64,000 nt of DNA from Blautia sp. BIOML-A1. GTDB lineage: Bacteria > Bacillota > Clostridia > Lachnospirales > Lachnospiraceae. This document shows positions 46,378 to 54,205 of the stretch, in pieces. The notes beneath the pieces were generated by a model. That model had not been told where the DNA came from. It worked only from the letters and a program-made list of their open reading frames with translations, and made no database searches. The stretch is from contig NZ_WWVR01000006.1 of assembly GCF_009883055.1 (NCBI RefSeq), forward strand, positions 1 to 64,000, read 5' to 3'. Every line of letters starts with the position of its first letter. The first letter of the stretch is position 1. The position numbers and the translations under genes are program-made.

Positions 46378-47175
46378 TTATAGTATCAGTGATTCGGTAA
46401 GATTACAAAAATCCTTAACAGGAATATTTTCTTTAAGTGGTAAAGCTGTCTCTAAAAAGGTTTCGTCTGCAAATCTTTCGAGTTCAGAATCAAAATGTAT
46501 AATTGAAGCATTTGTATTTAATTGGTATGGTGGAATTGTAACAAAATAATCATAATCTTCGTAAGAAGGAGTGGCGCAAGAAACTTTAATTTTTCCGTCC
46601 AATTTCAATTTTGCAAATTCTCCATAAATGGCAGTTAAGGCTTTTTTTCTTTCTTCATCAGAAGTAATTCTATCTACATATCTAATATACCAATAATCTA
46701 TATTTCCCTCTTTTAATTCAATTAAATAATCGTATGATCTGGGCGTTCCAGATTTTATTGTCCATTCAACTTTATGCAGACTTGTCATCATGGAAAGTCC
46801 ACGCATTAAAGTAGAAAAAAACTTTTCATGCACCTGAACAGTAGAGAGATCCAGAGAAAATCCATTGTCTGCAATTATCTTTTTTCGTTCCCGTATTTTC
46901 TTAGAAGAATATCCCGTTGCATCATATAATTCTTGGATAAGTTCTGGATCATCAATGGCTTTTGCAATTTTATCAATAGTGCTTTTATATGGTCTTCCAG
47001 ATCGGGCACCGTTGAGCATTCGTGAAATGGTTGCATTATTTAAGCCTGTTTGTTCAGATAATTCTTTTTGTGTTTTTTTCTGTAAAATGATTTGAAGTAT
47101 ATTGATGAATCTTTCCTGATCGTAAACGCTGTCAGGATTTATTAGTGTGCCTGAATTTGATATAAATTCGTTCAT
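46378..47175 (-). CDS. HTH regulator divergent from the recombinase trio
   Basis: A 265-residue protein. The N-terminal XRE HTH (KTQKELSEQTGLNNATISRMLNG, about 34-56) is followed by an unrecognised C-terminal domain (from about 105) with several aromatic strands. It is divergent from the tyrosine recombinase operon across a 207-bp region full of AAGTCAAAGAAGTCAA repeats. It is therefore the natural candidate repressor of recombinase expression and excision. Confidence 0.82.
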   Translation of the reverse strand: MNEFISNSGTLINPDSVYDQERFINILQIILQKKTQKELSEQTGLNNATISRMLNGARSGRPYKSTIDKIAKAIDDPELIQELYDATGYSSKKIRERKKIIADNGFSLDLSTVQVHEKFFSTLMRGLSMMTSLHKVEWTIKSGTPRSYDYLIELKEGNIDYWYIRYVDRITSDEERKKALTAIYGEFAKLKLDGKIKVSCATPSYEDYDYFVTIPPYQLNTNASIIHFDSELERFADETFLETALPLKENIPVKDFCNLTESLIL

Positions 47176-47185
47176 TCAAATCTCC

Positions 47186-47383
47186 TCTTGACTTCTTTGA
47201 CTTTGTATAAATTGACTTCTTGTATTTTATCTTATCAATTATATCCCTAAAAATCAATTTAAAACATAAAGAAATCAAAAAATGCTTTATTGATATTCTT
47301 GCAAAAGTCAAAGAAGTCAAAAACGTAATTGACATTTTGATATCTTTGTGTATAATGTAAATCAAGAAGTCAAAGAAGTCAAA
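47186..47383. promoter_or_regulatory. Repeated operator AAGTCAAAGAAGTCAA in the divergent control region
   Basis: The motif occurs at 47303-47322 and 47364-47383 on the + strand and at 47186-47205 inverted, with a half copy TTGACTTCTTG at 47212-47222. Two copies bracket the trio promoter and the inverted one lies at the HTH start. Consistent with repressor binding; recombinase binding is an alternative. Confidence 0.7.
47329..47356 (+). promoter_or_regulatory. Promoter of the tyrosine recombinase operon
   Basis: TTGACA (47329-47334), 16-bp spacer, TATAAT (47351-47356), with operator-like repeats directly upstream and downstream. Confidence 0.8.
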
Positions 47384-47415
47384 TGAATCAAAAAGAAAGG
47401 AAGGAGGGCTGTGGA

Positions 47416-48519
47416 TTGAAATATAGGGTTGTTTCGATTTTGAAAGATAATAGACCACGTTTTTTGATTATTTCTGATATTGAAGAAATTGAAATCCTTC
47501 CATCAAAGTATTTGAAGCATCTGGATCAGATTAATGCTTCTCCGAATACTGTAAAATCCGCAGCTTTCGCACTTTCATATTATTACAATTATCTGCAGGA
47601 GCAAACGATAGGATTGGATGAGATTACATTGCTATCCTATTCAGAGCAGAATAAACATTTTATTGATTTCTTGTATTGGGTTAAGAGTGGAAAGCATACT
47701 GAGCATAATACACAGACGAGCAATAAGACCTGCAATATGTATCTTGGTGCAGTCTTCAGATACTACCAGTTTTTGGCACTGGAAGATGTTTTGCCAATGC
47801 TTAAAGTCTTACGAGTAAAAAAAGTATCATATTTTGACAGTATGGGAGTAAATCATCAAAATGCAGTGAATTCGTTTAAAGGTTTCTTCAAAGAAGAAGA
47901 ACCTAATCTGGAAGAAATAACATCCGAAGAAATACAGGAGCTGATAAATGCCTGTACGAATGATAGAGATCGATTGCTGATAGCAATGATGGCAGAAACC
48001 GGTCTTAGATTAGGGGAAATTCTGGGAATCCATTATACCGAAGATATTGATTTTGAAAGAAGGACGGTTCGGGTAAGGTATCGTGAATCCAATACCAACT
48101 TGGCAAGAGCAAAAAATGCAGAATATAGAATGGCTTTGTTAAGTAATACAACTTTTGAGTTCTTGGTTAAGTACATTTCTGATAACCGAAAAAGTCTGAT
48201 GAACTCGGAGTATCTATTTACAAAATTAACTGGAAAAAACAAAGGAGAGCCATTAGATGCGGCTTCTGTGTATAGCATGTTGAAAAGGCTATCCAAAAAA
48301 ACGGATATCAATTCCCATCCGCATCAGCTCCGACACTATTTTGCGGAGGAAAGAAGAAAAGAAGGATGGGATTTGAATGACATTCGTTTTGCCCTGGGGC
48401 ATAAGAAAGTTGAAACTACCATTAAATACTTGGGTGAAAATAATGAACGATTGATAGAAGCGACAGATCAATACTACTCAAATAATGAAGATTTATACCA
48501 AATTGCAGATTTTCTGTAA
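47416..48519 (+). CDS. Tyrosine recombinase 1 (Tn554 TnpA-like)
   Basis: A 367-residue phage-integrase-family recombinase. The N-terminal SAM-like core-binding domain is followed by a catalytic domain with Arg in ETGLRLGEILG, HxxR in HPHQLRHYF, GHKK and the nucleophile Tyr in TTIKYLG. Size fits Tn554 TnpA (about 360). TTG 47416 is favoured, seven bases after AAGGAGGG; ATG 47383 lacks a ribosome site. First of five tightly packed rightward genes. Confidence 0.88.
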   Translation: MKYRVVSILKDNRPRFLIISDIEEIEILPSKYLKHLDQINASPNTVKSAAFALSYYYNYLQEQTIGLDEITLLSYSEQNKHFIDFLYWVKSGKHTEHNTQTSNKTCNMYLGAVFRYYQFLALEDVLPMLKVLRVKKVSYFDSMGVNHQNAVNSFKGFFKEEEPNLEEITSEEIQELINACTNDRDRLLIAMMAETGLRLGEILGIHYTEDIDFERRTVRVRYRESNTNLARAKNAEYRMALLSNTTFEFLVKYISDNRKSLMNSEYLFTKLTGKNKGEPLDAASVYSMLKRLSKKTDINSHPHQLRHYFAEERRKEGWDLNDIRFALGHKKVETTIKYLGENNERLIEATDQYYSNNEDLYQIADFL

Positions 48520-48537
48520 AAGGAAGGAGGGATTACC

Positions 48538-50268
48538 TTGGCAGTATTAAAAATTGTTCCGAAGTTATATCAGGAAAAAATATCTGAGAAATTAAAGGAA
48601 GAAATATCTTTAGTTACGACTGGAGAAGCAAAATACTATAACCGGTTATACAAATTTTTTCAGTATACAGATATACAGTGTACTGCAGATATTAACTATG
48701 AAACGAGAAAAATGTATATGGATTCTCTTGAAAAAGAGGATATTTCAGAAAAATATAAAGAGGAATTACTGAGCTTATTTGATCGTTTAAAAATAGAAAA
48801 TATGCCAGATGTCTATTCACAAGGAAAGCCCTTCTCTGTAGAACAGGAGTTTTTTAAGCAAGACAAATTGTTTTTGCTGTATGTCCCCAATAAGAAGAAA
48901 GCACAATCTTTTCGTCAGGTGGTCGATAAGAATGATTTGTTATGGGACTTAACGGGGATACATTCATCACAGTTGGTGCGACAGACAAAAATATTGCTGT
49001 GTGAAATTCTGAATATGGATAAGGTACAAAGACATCGAAGATATTTTTTAGAACCATTAAAAGCACTTATACGGTTTTGCGATAAGTACGGAATAGATGA
49101 TATTGAAGAAATGGAACAGGCAGACGAAAACAGATTTTATCTGTATTTAAACAAGGAGTCGGAAATTATAAAAAAACAGGCTTCTAAGATTGTTGAGTTT
49201 GCGAGAAGAACGTTATTTCTGACAGATTCAGAGACAAATTGGCGAGCGTGTATCTGGTATATGGATAGGTTTCAGTTTGATAAATCGAGAATCAATGCCA
49301 GTTCACCTGTTAAAAGCCTTTCATTTATTAATATTTACGAAAAAGAAAATCGTTGGTATTTACAATTATACACAAAATATTTGGTCGGGATATCGGATCT
49401 GTCTTTATCAAATATCCGAAATACAATAAGTTTTATTTCACAATTTTTAAAATATCTGGATGGACAGAGTAAGAAAGTAACTGAACTGGAGATACAAGAT
49501 ATAGAGGGTTATGTGTCTGTTTTGGATAAGTCCGATATTAAGTATTCTACTTTTAACCGATATATCACACATATGCATACATTTCTACAGTTTTTGAAAA
49601 TGAAAAATATTGAAGTGTTGAAGTTTTATCCGGAACGATTTTTAAAAAAAGGTTTTTCAGAACACAATGAAAGAAGTGTTCCAGAAAAAACAATTGCTCA
49701 TCTGATTAAGGAGCTGCCGGCATTCCCAGAGCATTTACAGTTGATGTATTTGATTTTGTTTTGCACAGGAATTAGGAAAAGCGAGGTTTGTACAATAAAA
49801 TCGGGAGCCTTTTATTCACAAGGCAATGAGAATTGGATGCGCATATATCAAAGCAAAATGCGGAGAGAAAAAGTCATTCCTGTTCCCAGTTTATTGGTTG
49901 GACTGGTGAATGATTATGAAAAAAAGTACGGAATAAAAAATGGGGAGTATTTATTCAAAAATAAAAAGGGTGGTGCATTTAATGGACAGACATTTTCAAA
50001 TCAGATGATTCGGGAGTGTAAGGTTCGTGGGATTGCCTGCGGAGATTATATCTTTAGAGCACACGATTACAGACATAACCTTGCAACTTCAATGTACGGA
50101 AATGGGGTTTCTATACAAGGGGTACGAGATTATCTAGGACATTCAAGTGAGAATATGACAAAACAGTACATTGATTTCATGCCGGAACGTATTGTATCGG
50201 CTGAAGATAAATATTTCTCTAAAAATCAGTCATTTAAATTGAAAGGAGCAGAAGATGATGAAAGGTAA
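48538..50268 (+). CDS. Tyrosine recombinase 2 (Tn554 TnpB-like)
   Basis: A 576-residue large tyrosine recombinase. The catalytic set is complete: Arg in CTGIRKSEV, Lys in YQSKMRREK, HxxR in HDYRHNLA, GHSS and Tyr in TKQYIDFM. The long N-terminal extension is typical of Tn554 TnpB and of the middle protein in recombinase-in-trio elements. TTG start seven bases after AAGGAGGG. Overlaps the next gene by 14 bp. Confidence 0.87.
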   Translation: MAVLKIVPKLYQEKISEKLKEEISLVTTGEAKYYNRLYKFFQYTDIQCTADINYETRKMYMDSLEKEDISEKYKEELLSLFDRLKIENMPDVYSQGKPFSVEQEFFKQDKLFLLYVPNKKKAQSFRQVVDKNDLLWDLTGIHSSQLVRQTKILLCEILNMDKVQRHRRYFLEPLKALIRFCDKYGIDDIEEMEQADENRFYLYLNKESEIIKKQASKIVEFARRTLFLTDSETNWRACIWYMDRFQFDKSRINASSPVKSLSFINIYEKENRWYLQLYTKYLVGISDLSLSNIRNTISFISQFLKYLDGQSKKVTELEIQDIEGYVSVLDKSDIKYSTFNRYITHMHTFLQFLKMKNIEVLKFYPERFLKKGFSEHNERSVPEKTIAHLIKELPAFPEHLQLMYLILFCTGIRKSEVCTIKSGAFYSQGNENWMRIYQSKMRREKVIPVPSLLVGLVNDYEKKYGIKNGEYLFKNKKGGAFNGQTFSNQMIRECKVRGIACGDYIFRAHDYRHNLATSMYGNGVSIQGVRDYLGHSSENMTKQYIDFMPERIVSAEDKYFSKNQSFKLKGAEDDER

Positions 50269-51763
50269 TATTAATTTGATTTCGTATGACTGTTATCAAC
50301 AAGCTACAGAAAAACAGTTGGCAGGACTGAAATGGAAGGAAAACAGGGTGTACTACATATCAGAGATTCATAATGAAAAGATGCAGGATGAGATTTATGG
50401 GTATATCGATGATAGATGTAGACGTTTGTCATTATCAACAGTAGTAAATGATATTTACAGATTTGATCTGTTGAAAGAATTTCTGAATGAGAAGTGTACA
50501 AGTTGTAGCAGCATCACTGATAAAAAATGGGAAGAACTGGAGAGAAGTTATAAAGCATTTTTATATAAAAAAGGATTGGCGCTGTATGTTAGAAGAAATA
50601 GACCGGATAGGCGGAATGTTGAGCAACAAAGTAGCGCTCAGATTTCTTTTCTGAAAATGTATTATGAGTATGTTGTGAAGTGTAAAACAGCAGATATTCC
50701 AGAAAATGAAAAAGATGTATGGGATATGAGAAAGTTGGATATTGTGCCAAGGAGTAATCCGATTCGTGGAAGATATAGATTAGATTTTCGTGAGATCAGG
50801 CAGAAAGAATTTAAAGAGATAATAAAGAAAATATTGTATAGCCACTGCCAGACAAAAGCAATGGGTAGTATAAAAGGTGAATTGCGTGGATTCCGTCGGT
50901 TTGCTAGTTTCATGTATGATCGATTCCCAGAAGTAAAGCACTTTACAGAAATTAGCAGGGATATGATAGAAGATTATCTGGTTTATATAAAAACGGATAC
51001 CGGTCTTACATCAGTCAGTTACACGACAGAGCTGTCGGTTTTGGATAATCTGTTGGATGAAATAGGGCGTGAACTGGAAATAGGAAATATATGCAACCTT
51101 TTTCTGTCCAGTGATTGCAGAGCATATGACAACGCTTTACCAGAAGCGTATTCAGATGCAGAAATCAGAAGATTTAATTGTGCATTAACAAAATTAAAGC
51201 CCCAGTTAGGCAGATGTTTAATAATACATCAGATGCTCGGTACAAGAATAGAGGATACGTTGACTTTGCGAAGGGATTGCTTATCTGAGAAATCTGGACA
51301 TTATTTTATAACTATTATCCAGCAGAAAACAAGGAAATACAAAAGACCAGTTAGCGATCAGCTGGCAGAATTGATTAGAAAAGCAATAGAAGTTTCAGAA
51401 AAGGAGCATCCAGATTCAGAATATATTTTTCTGCAAGATAATGGAAAATTGTATACAGATTCAATGCTGAAATATCATGTAAATATCATGATTTATGAAA
51501 ATGATATCAGGGATGATAAGGGAAATTATTTTGAGTTTCGTACACATCGTTTTAGACATACTTTTGGAGTAAAACTTACAGAAATGAAATTAGATGATGA
51601 TAGCATTGCAAGGCTGTTGGGGCATAAGGATACACGAACCATACCACATTATCGGCGGTTAAGAAACGAAGCATTAGCGGAGGATACAAAGGCTGTACGA
51701 GATGAAATGAATGAATTATTAGCACAATACAGGAGGGAAAAGGAAAATGCAGAAACACGATAA
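50255..51763 (+). CDS. Tyrosine recombinase 3
   Basis: A 502-residue tyrosine recombinase with Arg in TRIEDTLTLRRD, Lys in QQKTRKYKRP, HxxR in HRFRHTFG, GHKD and Tyr in IPHYRRL. A third recombinase of this kind is not part of classical Tn554 (two recombinases plus TnpC) but is the rule in recombinase-in-trio elements. Overlaps both neighbours, so the three are probably made in fixed ratio. Confidence 0.86.
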   Translation: MMKGNINLISYDCYQQATEKQLAGLKWKENRVYYISEIHNEKMQDEIYGYIDDRCRRLSLSTVVNDIYRFDLLKEFLNEKCTSCSSITDKKWEELERSYKAFLYKKGLALYVRRNRPDRRNVEQQSSAQISFLKMYYEYVVKCKTADIPENEKDVWDMRKLDIVPRSNPIRGRYRLDFREIRQKEFKEIIKKILYSHCQTKAMGSIKGELRGFRRFASFMYDRFPEVKHFTEISRDMIEDYLVYIKTDTGLTSVSYTTELSVLDNLLDEIGRELEIGNICNLFLSSDCRAYDNALPEAYSDAEIRRFNCALTKLKPQLGRCLIIHQMLGTRIEDTLTLRRDCLSEKSGHYFITIIQQKTRKYKRPVSDQLAELIRKAIEVSEKEHPDSEYIFLQDNGKLYTDSMLKYHVNIMIYENDIRDDKGNYFEFRTHRFRHTFGVKLTEMKLDDDSIARLLGHKDTRTIPHYRRLRNEALAEDTKAVRDEMNELLAQYRREKENAETR

Positions 51764-52154
51764 AATGGTAGCACTGGCAAAAGAAAAAAGTGCGGAAATG
51801 ACGGAAACAGCAATAACAGCTATTGAAACAATGTATAGAAAAAATATAAAAATTTCAGTTGCTGAACTTACAAAACTAACAGGACTTTCCAGAGGTTTTT
51901 TCTATAATAATCCGAATGTGAAACAGGTCATGATGGAATTGAAGGAAAAACAACAGGGAATGATATTGCGAAATCCTAAAAGTGATGCTATTGCAAAAGC
52001 ACAGGAAGCACGGATTAAGAGTTTAGAACAGAAATTATCCGATAGTGTTCCGAAAAACGAATATGAAAGTCTTCAGAAAAAATATGAAGAATTACAGGTG
52101 AAATATAGTCAAATGAAAAAGGGAACACTGTTGAAGATGTACGACCAATTATAG
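51747..52154 (+). CDS. TnpC-like accessory protein (DUF6262 type)
   Basis: A 135-residue protein. The N-terminal helix-turn-helix-like region (KISVAELTKLTGLSRGFFYNN) is followed by a coiled coil (LEQKLSDSVPKNEYESLQKKYEEL). Size, order and architecture match TnpC of Tn554, a small factor that aids and orients transposition. Overlaps recombinase 3 by 17 bp. Confidence 0.8.
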   Translation: MQKHDKMVALAKEKSAEMTETAITAIETMYRKNIKISVAELTKLTGLSRGFFYNNPNVKQVMMELKEKQQGMILRNPKSDAIAKAQEARIKSLEQKLSDSVPKNEYESLQKKYEELQVKYSQMKKGTLLKMYDQL

Positions 52155-52174
52155 GAAGAAAAGGAGAATATTTT

Positions 52175-52555
52175 ATGCAGAACGAAATTTATGATGAGAA
52201 AAATGGACTTACTTATATGTTATGTGGTGATTATTATTTGCCAGAATTGGCACTTACAGATATCGAACCAACTTATGGGAAATATGGGATGCTTCGTAAA
52301 AGCTATTTACAGGAACACAGAAAGGCAAAATATCAAATATTGTTGTTACAAGGAAAACTTGTCGAGCATTTGAATCAGATTGATGCAGAAGCAAGGGATA
52401 GAGAAGAACAATTAGTAAAACAGATGATGGAGAAAGAAGGAATTACAGAGGAATTAAAAAGGCAAGACAACATGGAATGGACAAGGAGGATGAATACCCT
52501 TTGTCATGATGCAGAAGAGATGATTTTGACGGAAATGATATACACGAAAGGATAA
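52175..52555 (+). CDS. TnpV-like small protein
   Basis: A 126-residue protein starting NEIYDEKNGLTYMLCGDYYLPEL, a segment I associate with TnpV-type proteins of clostridial transposons, followed by a charged helical C terminus. Often found beside recombinases; role unknown. AGGAGAA precedes the ATG. Confidence 0.65.
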   Translation: MQNEIYDEKNGLTYMLCGDYYLPELALTDIEPTYGKYGMLRKSYLQEHRKAKYQILLLQGKLVEHLNQIDAEARDREEQLVKQMMEKEGITEELKRQDNMEWTRRMNTLCHDAEEMILTEMIYTKG

Positions 52556-52564
52556 TGAACTGTA

Positions 52565-52658
52565 TTGGATAGCAAGAATTTTGCAGCCCGGATAGCAAAA
52601 AAGTGGAAGTCCGGATAGCAAAAAAATGGAAGTCCGGATGGCAAGATTCTTGCTGTCC
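52565..52658. repeat. 23-bp tandem repeats with flanking inverted repeat
   Basis: Three units beginning CCGGAT(A/G)GCAA at 52588, 52611 and 52634; the first two continue AAAAA(A/G)TGGAAGT. GGATAGCAAGAATT at the left is inverted as GATTCTTGCTGTCC at the right. Lies between two small genes. Confidence 0.7.
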
Positions 52659-52686
52659 GGAAAGATAAAAAAGGGAGGGATTAAAA

Positions 52687-52983
52687 ATGCTGGTTAAGTA
52701 CATAATAAAAGTGTTTTTATATTTAATTCTTGCAGTAATGACATTGATTCACTGGTTATTAAAAATTCCGATGATATTGGGAAATATTTTGCTTTACTTT
52801 TTATCAATTATATTTATTCTGACAGGTGTTTTGAGTTATGGATTTGCATTGGAATCTGCAAGAGAATGTGGTCGAATGATAATAATTGGGATGGCATTTG
52901 GTGCAATACCAGACTTTGTCCCATTTTTGGGAAAAAGTTTAGAGACATTGGTTGCAAAACTGTTGAGTATGACAAATGAATGA
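52687..52983 (+). CDS. Small membrane protein at right end of element
   Basis: A 98-residue protein with two or three hydrophobic helices (residues 5-27, 31-52, and a Gly/Pro-rich third at about 66-82, MAFGAIPDFVPFLG). AAGGGAGGG precedes the ATG. No family recognised. Last gene before the right attachment site. Confidence 0.7.
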   Translation: MLVKYIIKVFLYLILAVMTLIHWLLKIPMILGNILLYFLSIIFILTGVLSYGFALESARECGRMIIIGMAFGAIPDFVPFLGKSLETLVAKLLSMTNE

Positions 52984-52995
52984 GAAAGTCGACAT

Positions 52996-53029
52996 GAAAG
53001 AGGGCTGTGAAAGGCGCTCTTTTCTTTTT
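52996..53029 (+). terminator. Terminator near the element's right end
   Basis: GAAAGAG / CTCTTTTC stem with TTTTTG tail; insulates tad genes from element transcription. Confidence 0.65.
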
Positions 53030-53115
53030 GCAACTGTGGAATGGCAAGATAATAACGTTATATACAGTGTATATTAAGTAAAGATATTGTATTTCTGCAT
53101 GATGGGAACATAGGG

Positions 53116-53133
53116 AGTCCATATAAAGGCACT
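53116..53133 (+). other. Right attachment junction (attR)
   Basis: AGTCCATATA, two bases, then core GGCACT. Inverted partner of 34461-34470. Confidence 0.75.
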
Positions 53134-53464
53134 AAACACCGGGCATGAAGGAAGCTTAAGTACGGCACATGCAAATTCGGCAGAAGATATGCTTTCACGT
53201 CTGGAAACAATGACTCTGATGGGAGTAGATCTTCCGCTGGAAGCAATTCGAAGACAGATCGCCTCCGGAGTGGATATTCTGGTCCATCTTGGACGTATGA
53301 GAGATAAGAGTCGTAAAGTACTGGAGATAACAGAGGTTTGTGGATTCGAAAATCATGAAATAAAGACCAGGACACTTTACAGATGGCAGGAGGGAAAGGG
53401 GCTTGTACAGACAGCACAACTTCTGAACAGAGAAAAACTGGTCCGGGCAGGAGTGGAATTATGA
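53129..53464 (+). pseudogene. tadA: TadA/CpaF pilus ATPase, 3' part (split gene)
   Basis: Continues codon 286 of the 5' fragment: ALNTGHEGSLSTAHANS, the His-box region needed for ATP hydrolysis, then the C-terminal domain (SRLETMTLMGVDLPLEAIRRQ) to a TGA overlapping tadB. It contributes 110 residues, giving 396 when joined. As it stands no start codon precedes the His box; an internal ATG at 53189 would give a useless 91-residue piece. Confidence 0.93.
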
Positions 53465-54204
53465 AGCAGGATTACAGAGAATATCATTTTACCGGAAAGG
53501 AGATCGTGAAATATCTGATACAGAGCATTCTGCTCTGTGGAACACTGGATTATCTTTTTTATCAAAATAAATGGCTGATGATACTGGCAATACCGGTGTC
53601 TGTCATATTTTTAAAGGTACGGAAGAAGCAGCTTATCCGGGAACGGAGGAAAAATCTGAATTATCAGTTTAAGGATGCACTGAATGCGTTGAGTGTGGCA
53701 GTACAGGCGGGTTATTCTGTAGAAAATGCAGTCTCAGCGTGTGCCAGAGATCTGGAGCGCATGTATCCGAAGGATGCAGATATAGTAAAAGAATTCCGAT
53801 ATATGGAAAGCCAGCTTAAGGTCAGTGTTCCGGTAGAAGAACTGTTTCGCAGTCTTGGTGAGCGCTGTGGAATTGAAGATATGGAGAATTTTGCGACAGT
53901 CTTTTACACAGCGAAGCGGACCGGAGGTGATATGTCAAAAATCATCCAGACATCTGCGAGAATGCTGGGGGATAAGATTGATGTCAAGAAAGAGATCGAG
54001 ACGACTCTGGCAGCAAAAAAAGCAGAACAGATGGTTATGAGTCTGATGCCGGTGGGAATCATTATTTATTTGAAACTGACCTCTCCGGGATTTCTGGGAG
54101 TGCTGTATGGAAATCCCTTTGGTATCTGTGCTATGACGATATGTCTTGGGATATACAGCTTTTCTTACTGGCTCGGAAGAAGAATTGTAGATATAGAGGT
54201 GTGA
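53461..54204 (+). CDS. tadB: TadB-like inner membrane platform protein
   Basis: A 247-residue T2SSF-domain protein with membrane segments near residues 20-55 and in the last 60 residues. The cytoplasmic domain has FKDALNALSVAVQAGYSVENAV and ARMLGDKIDVKKEIET. It forms the pilus assembly platform with TadC and takes force from TadA. ATG 53461 overlaps the tadA stop (ATGA), so it was translationally coupled to tadA before the insertion. Confidence 0.88.
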   Translation: MKQDYREYHFTGKEIVKYLIQSILLCGTLDYLFYQNKWLMILAIPVSVIFLKVRKKQLIRERRKNLNYQFKDALNALSVAVQAGYSVENAVSACARDLERMYPKDADIVKEFRYMESQLKVSVPVEELFRSLGERCGIEDMENFATVFYTAKRTGGDMSKIIQTSARMLGDKIDVKKEIETTLAAKKAEQMVMSLMPVGIIIYLKLTSPGFLGVLYGNPFGICAMTICLGIYSFSYWLGRRIVDIEV

Positions 54205-54205
54205 T

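Larger units (their letters stand above)
34455..53133. mobile_element. 18.7-kb integrative element inserted in tadA
   Basis: The sequence between the two tadA parts. GGCACT occurs at both junctions (34455-34460 and 53128-53133). Removing one copy plus the insert gives DMLQAL-NTGHEGS, a perfect TadA reading frame. Inside the hexamers are inverted repeats TATATGTACT (34461-34470) and AGTCCATATA (53116-53125). The interior is clearly more AT-rich than the flanks. Cargo: ParB-like proteins, a serine recombinase cluster, HTH regulators, a restriction-modification enzyme, RNA-like repeats, three tyrosine recombinases and a coiled-coil accessory protein. No conjugation genes were seen, so it is a transposon-like or mobilisable element rather than a complete ICE. 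Confidence 0.9.

Noticed and set aside
52563-52660. CRISPR array
   Set aside because: Only three short units with no unique spacers between them and no cas genes in the window.
34455-53133. Classifying the insertion as a complete conjugative element or prophage
   Set aside because: No relaxase, coupling protein, VirB4-like ATPase, capsid, tail or terminase gene was seen.
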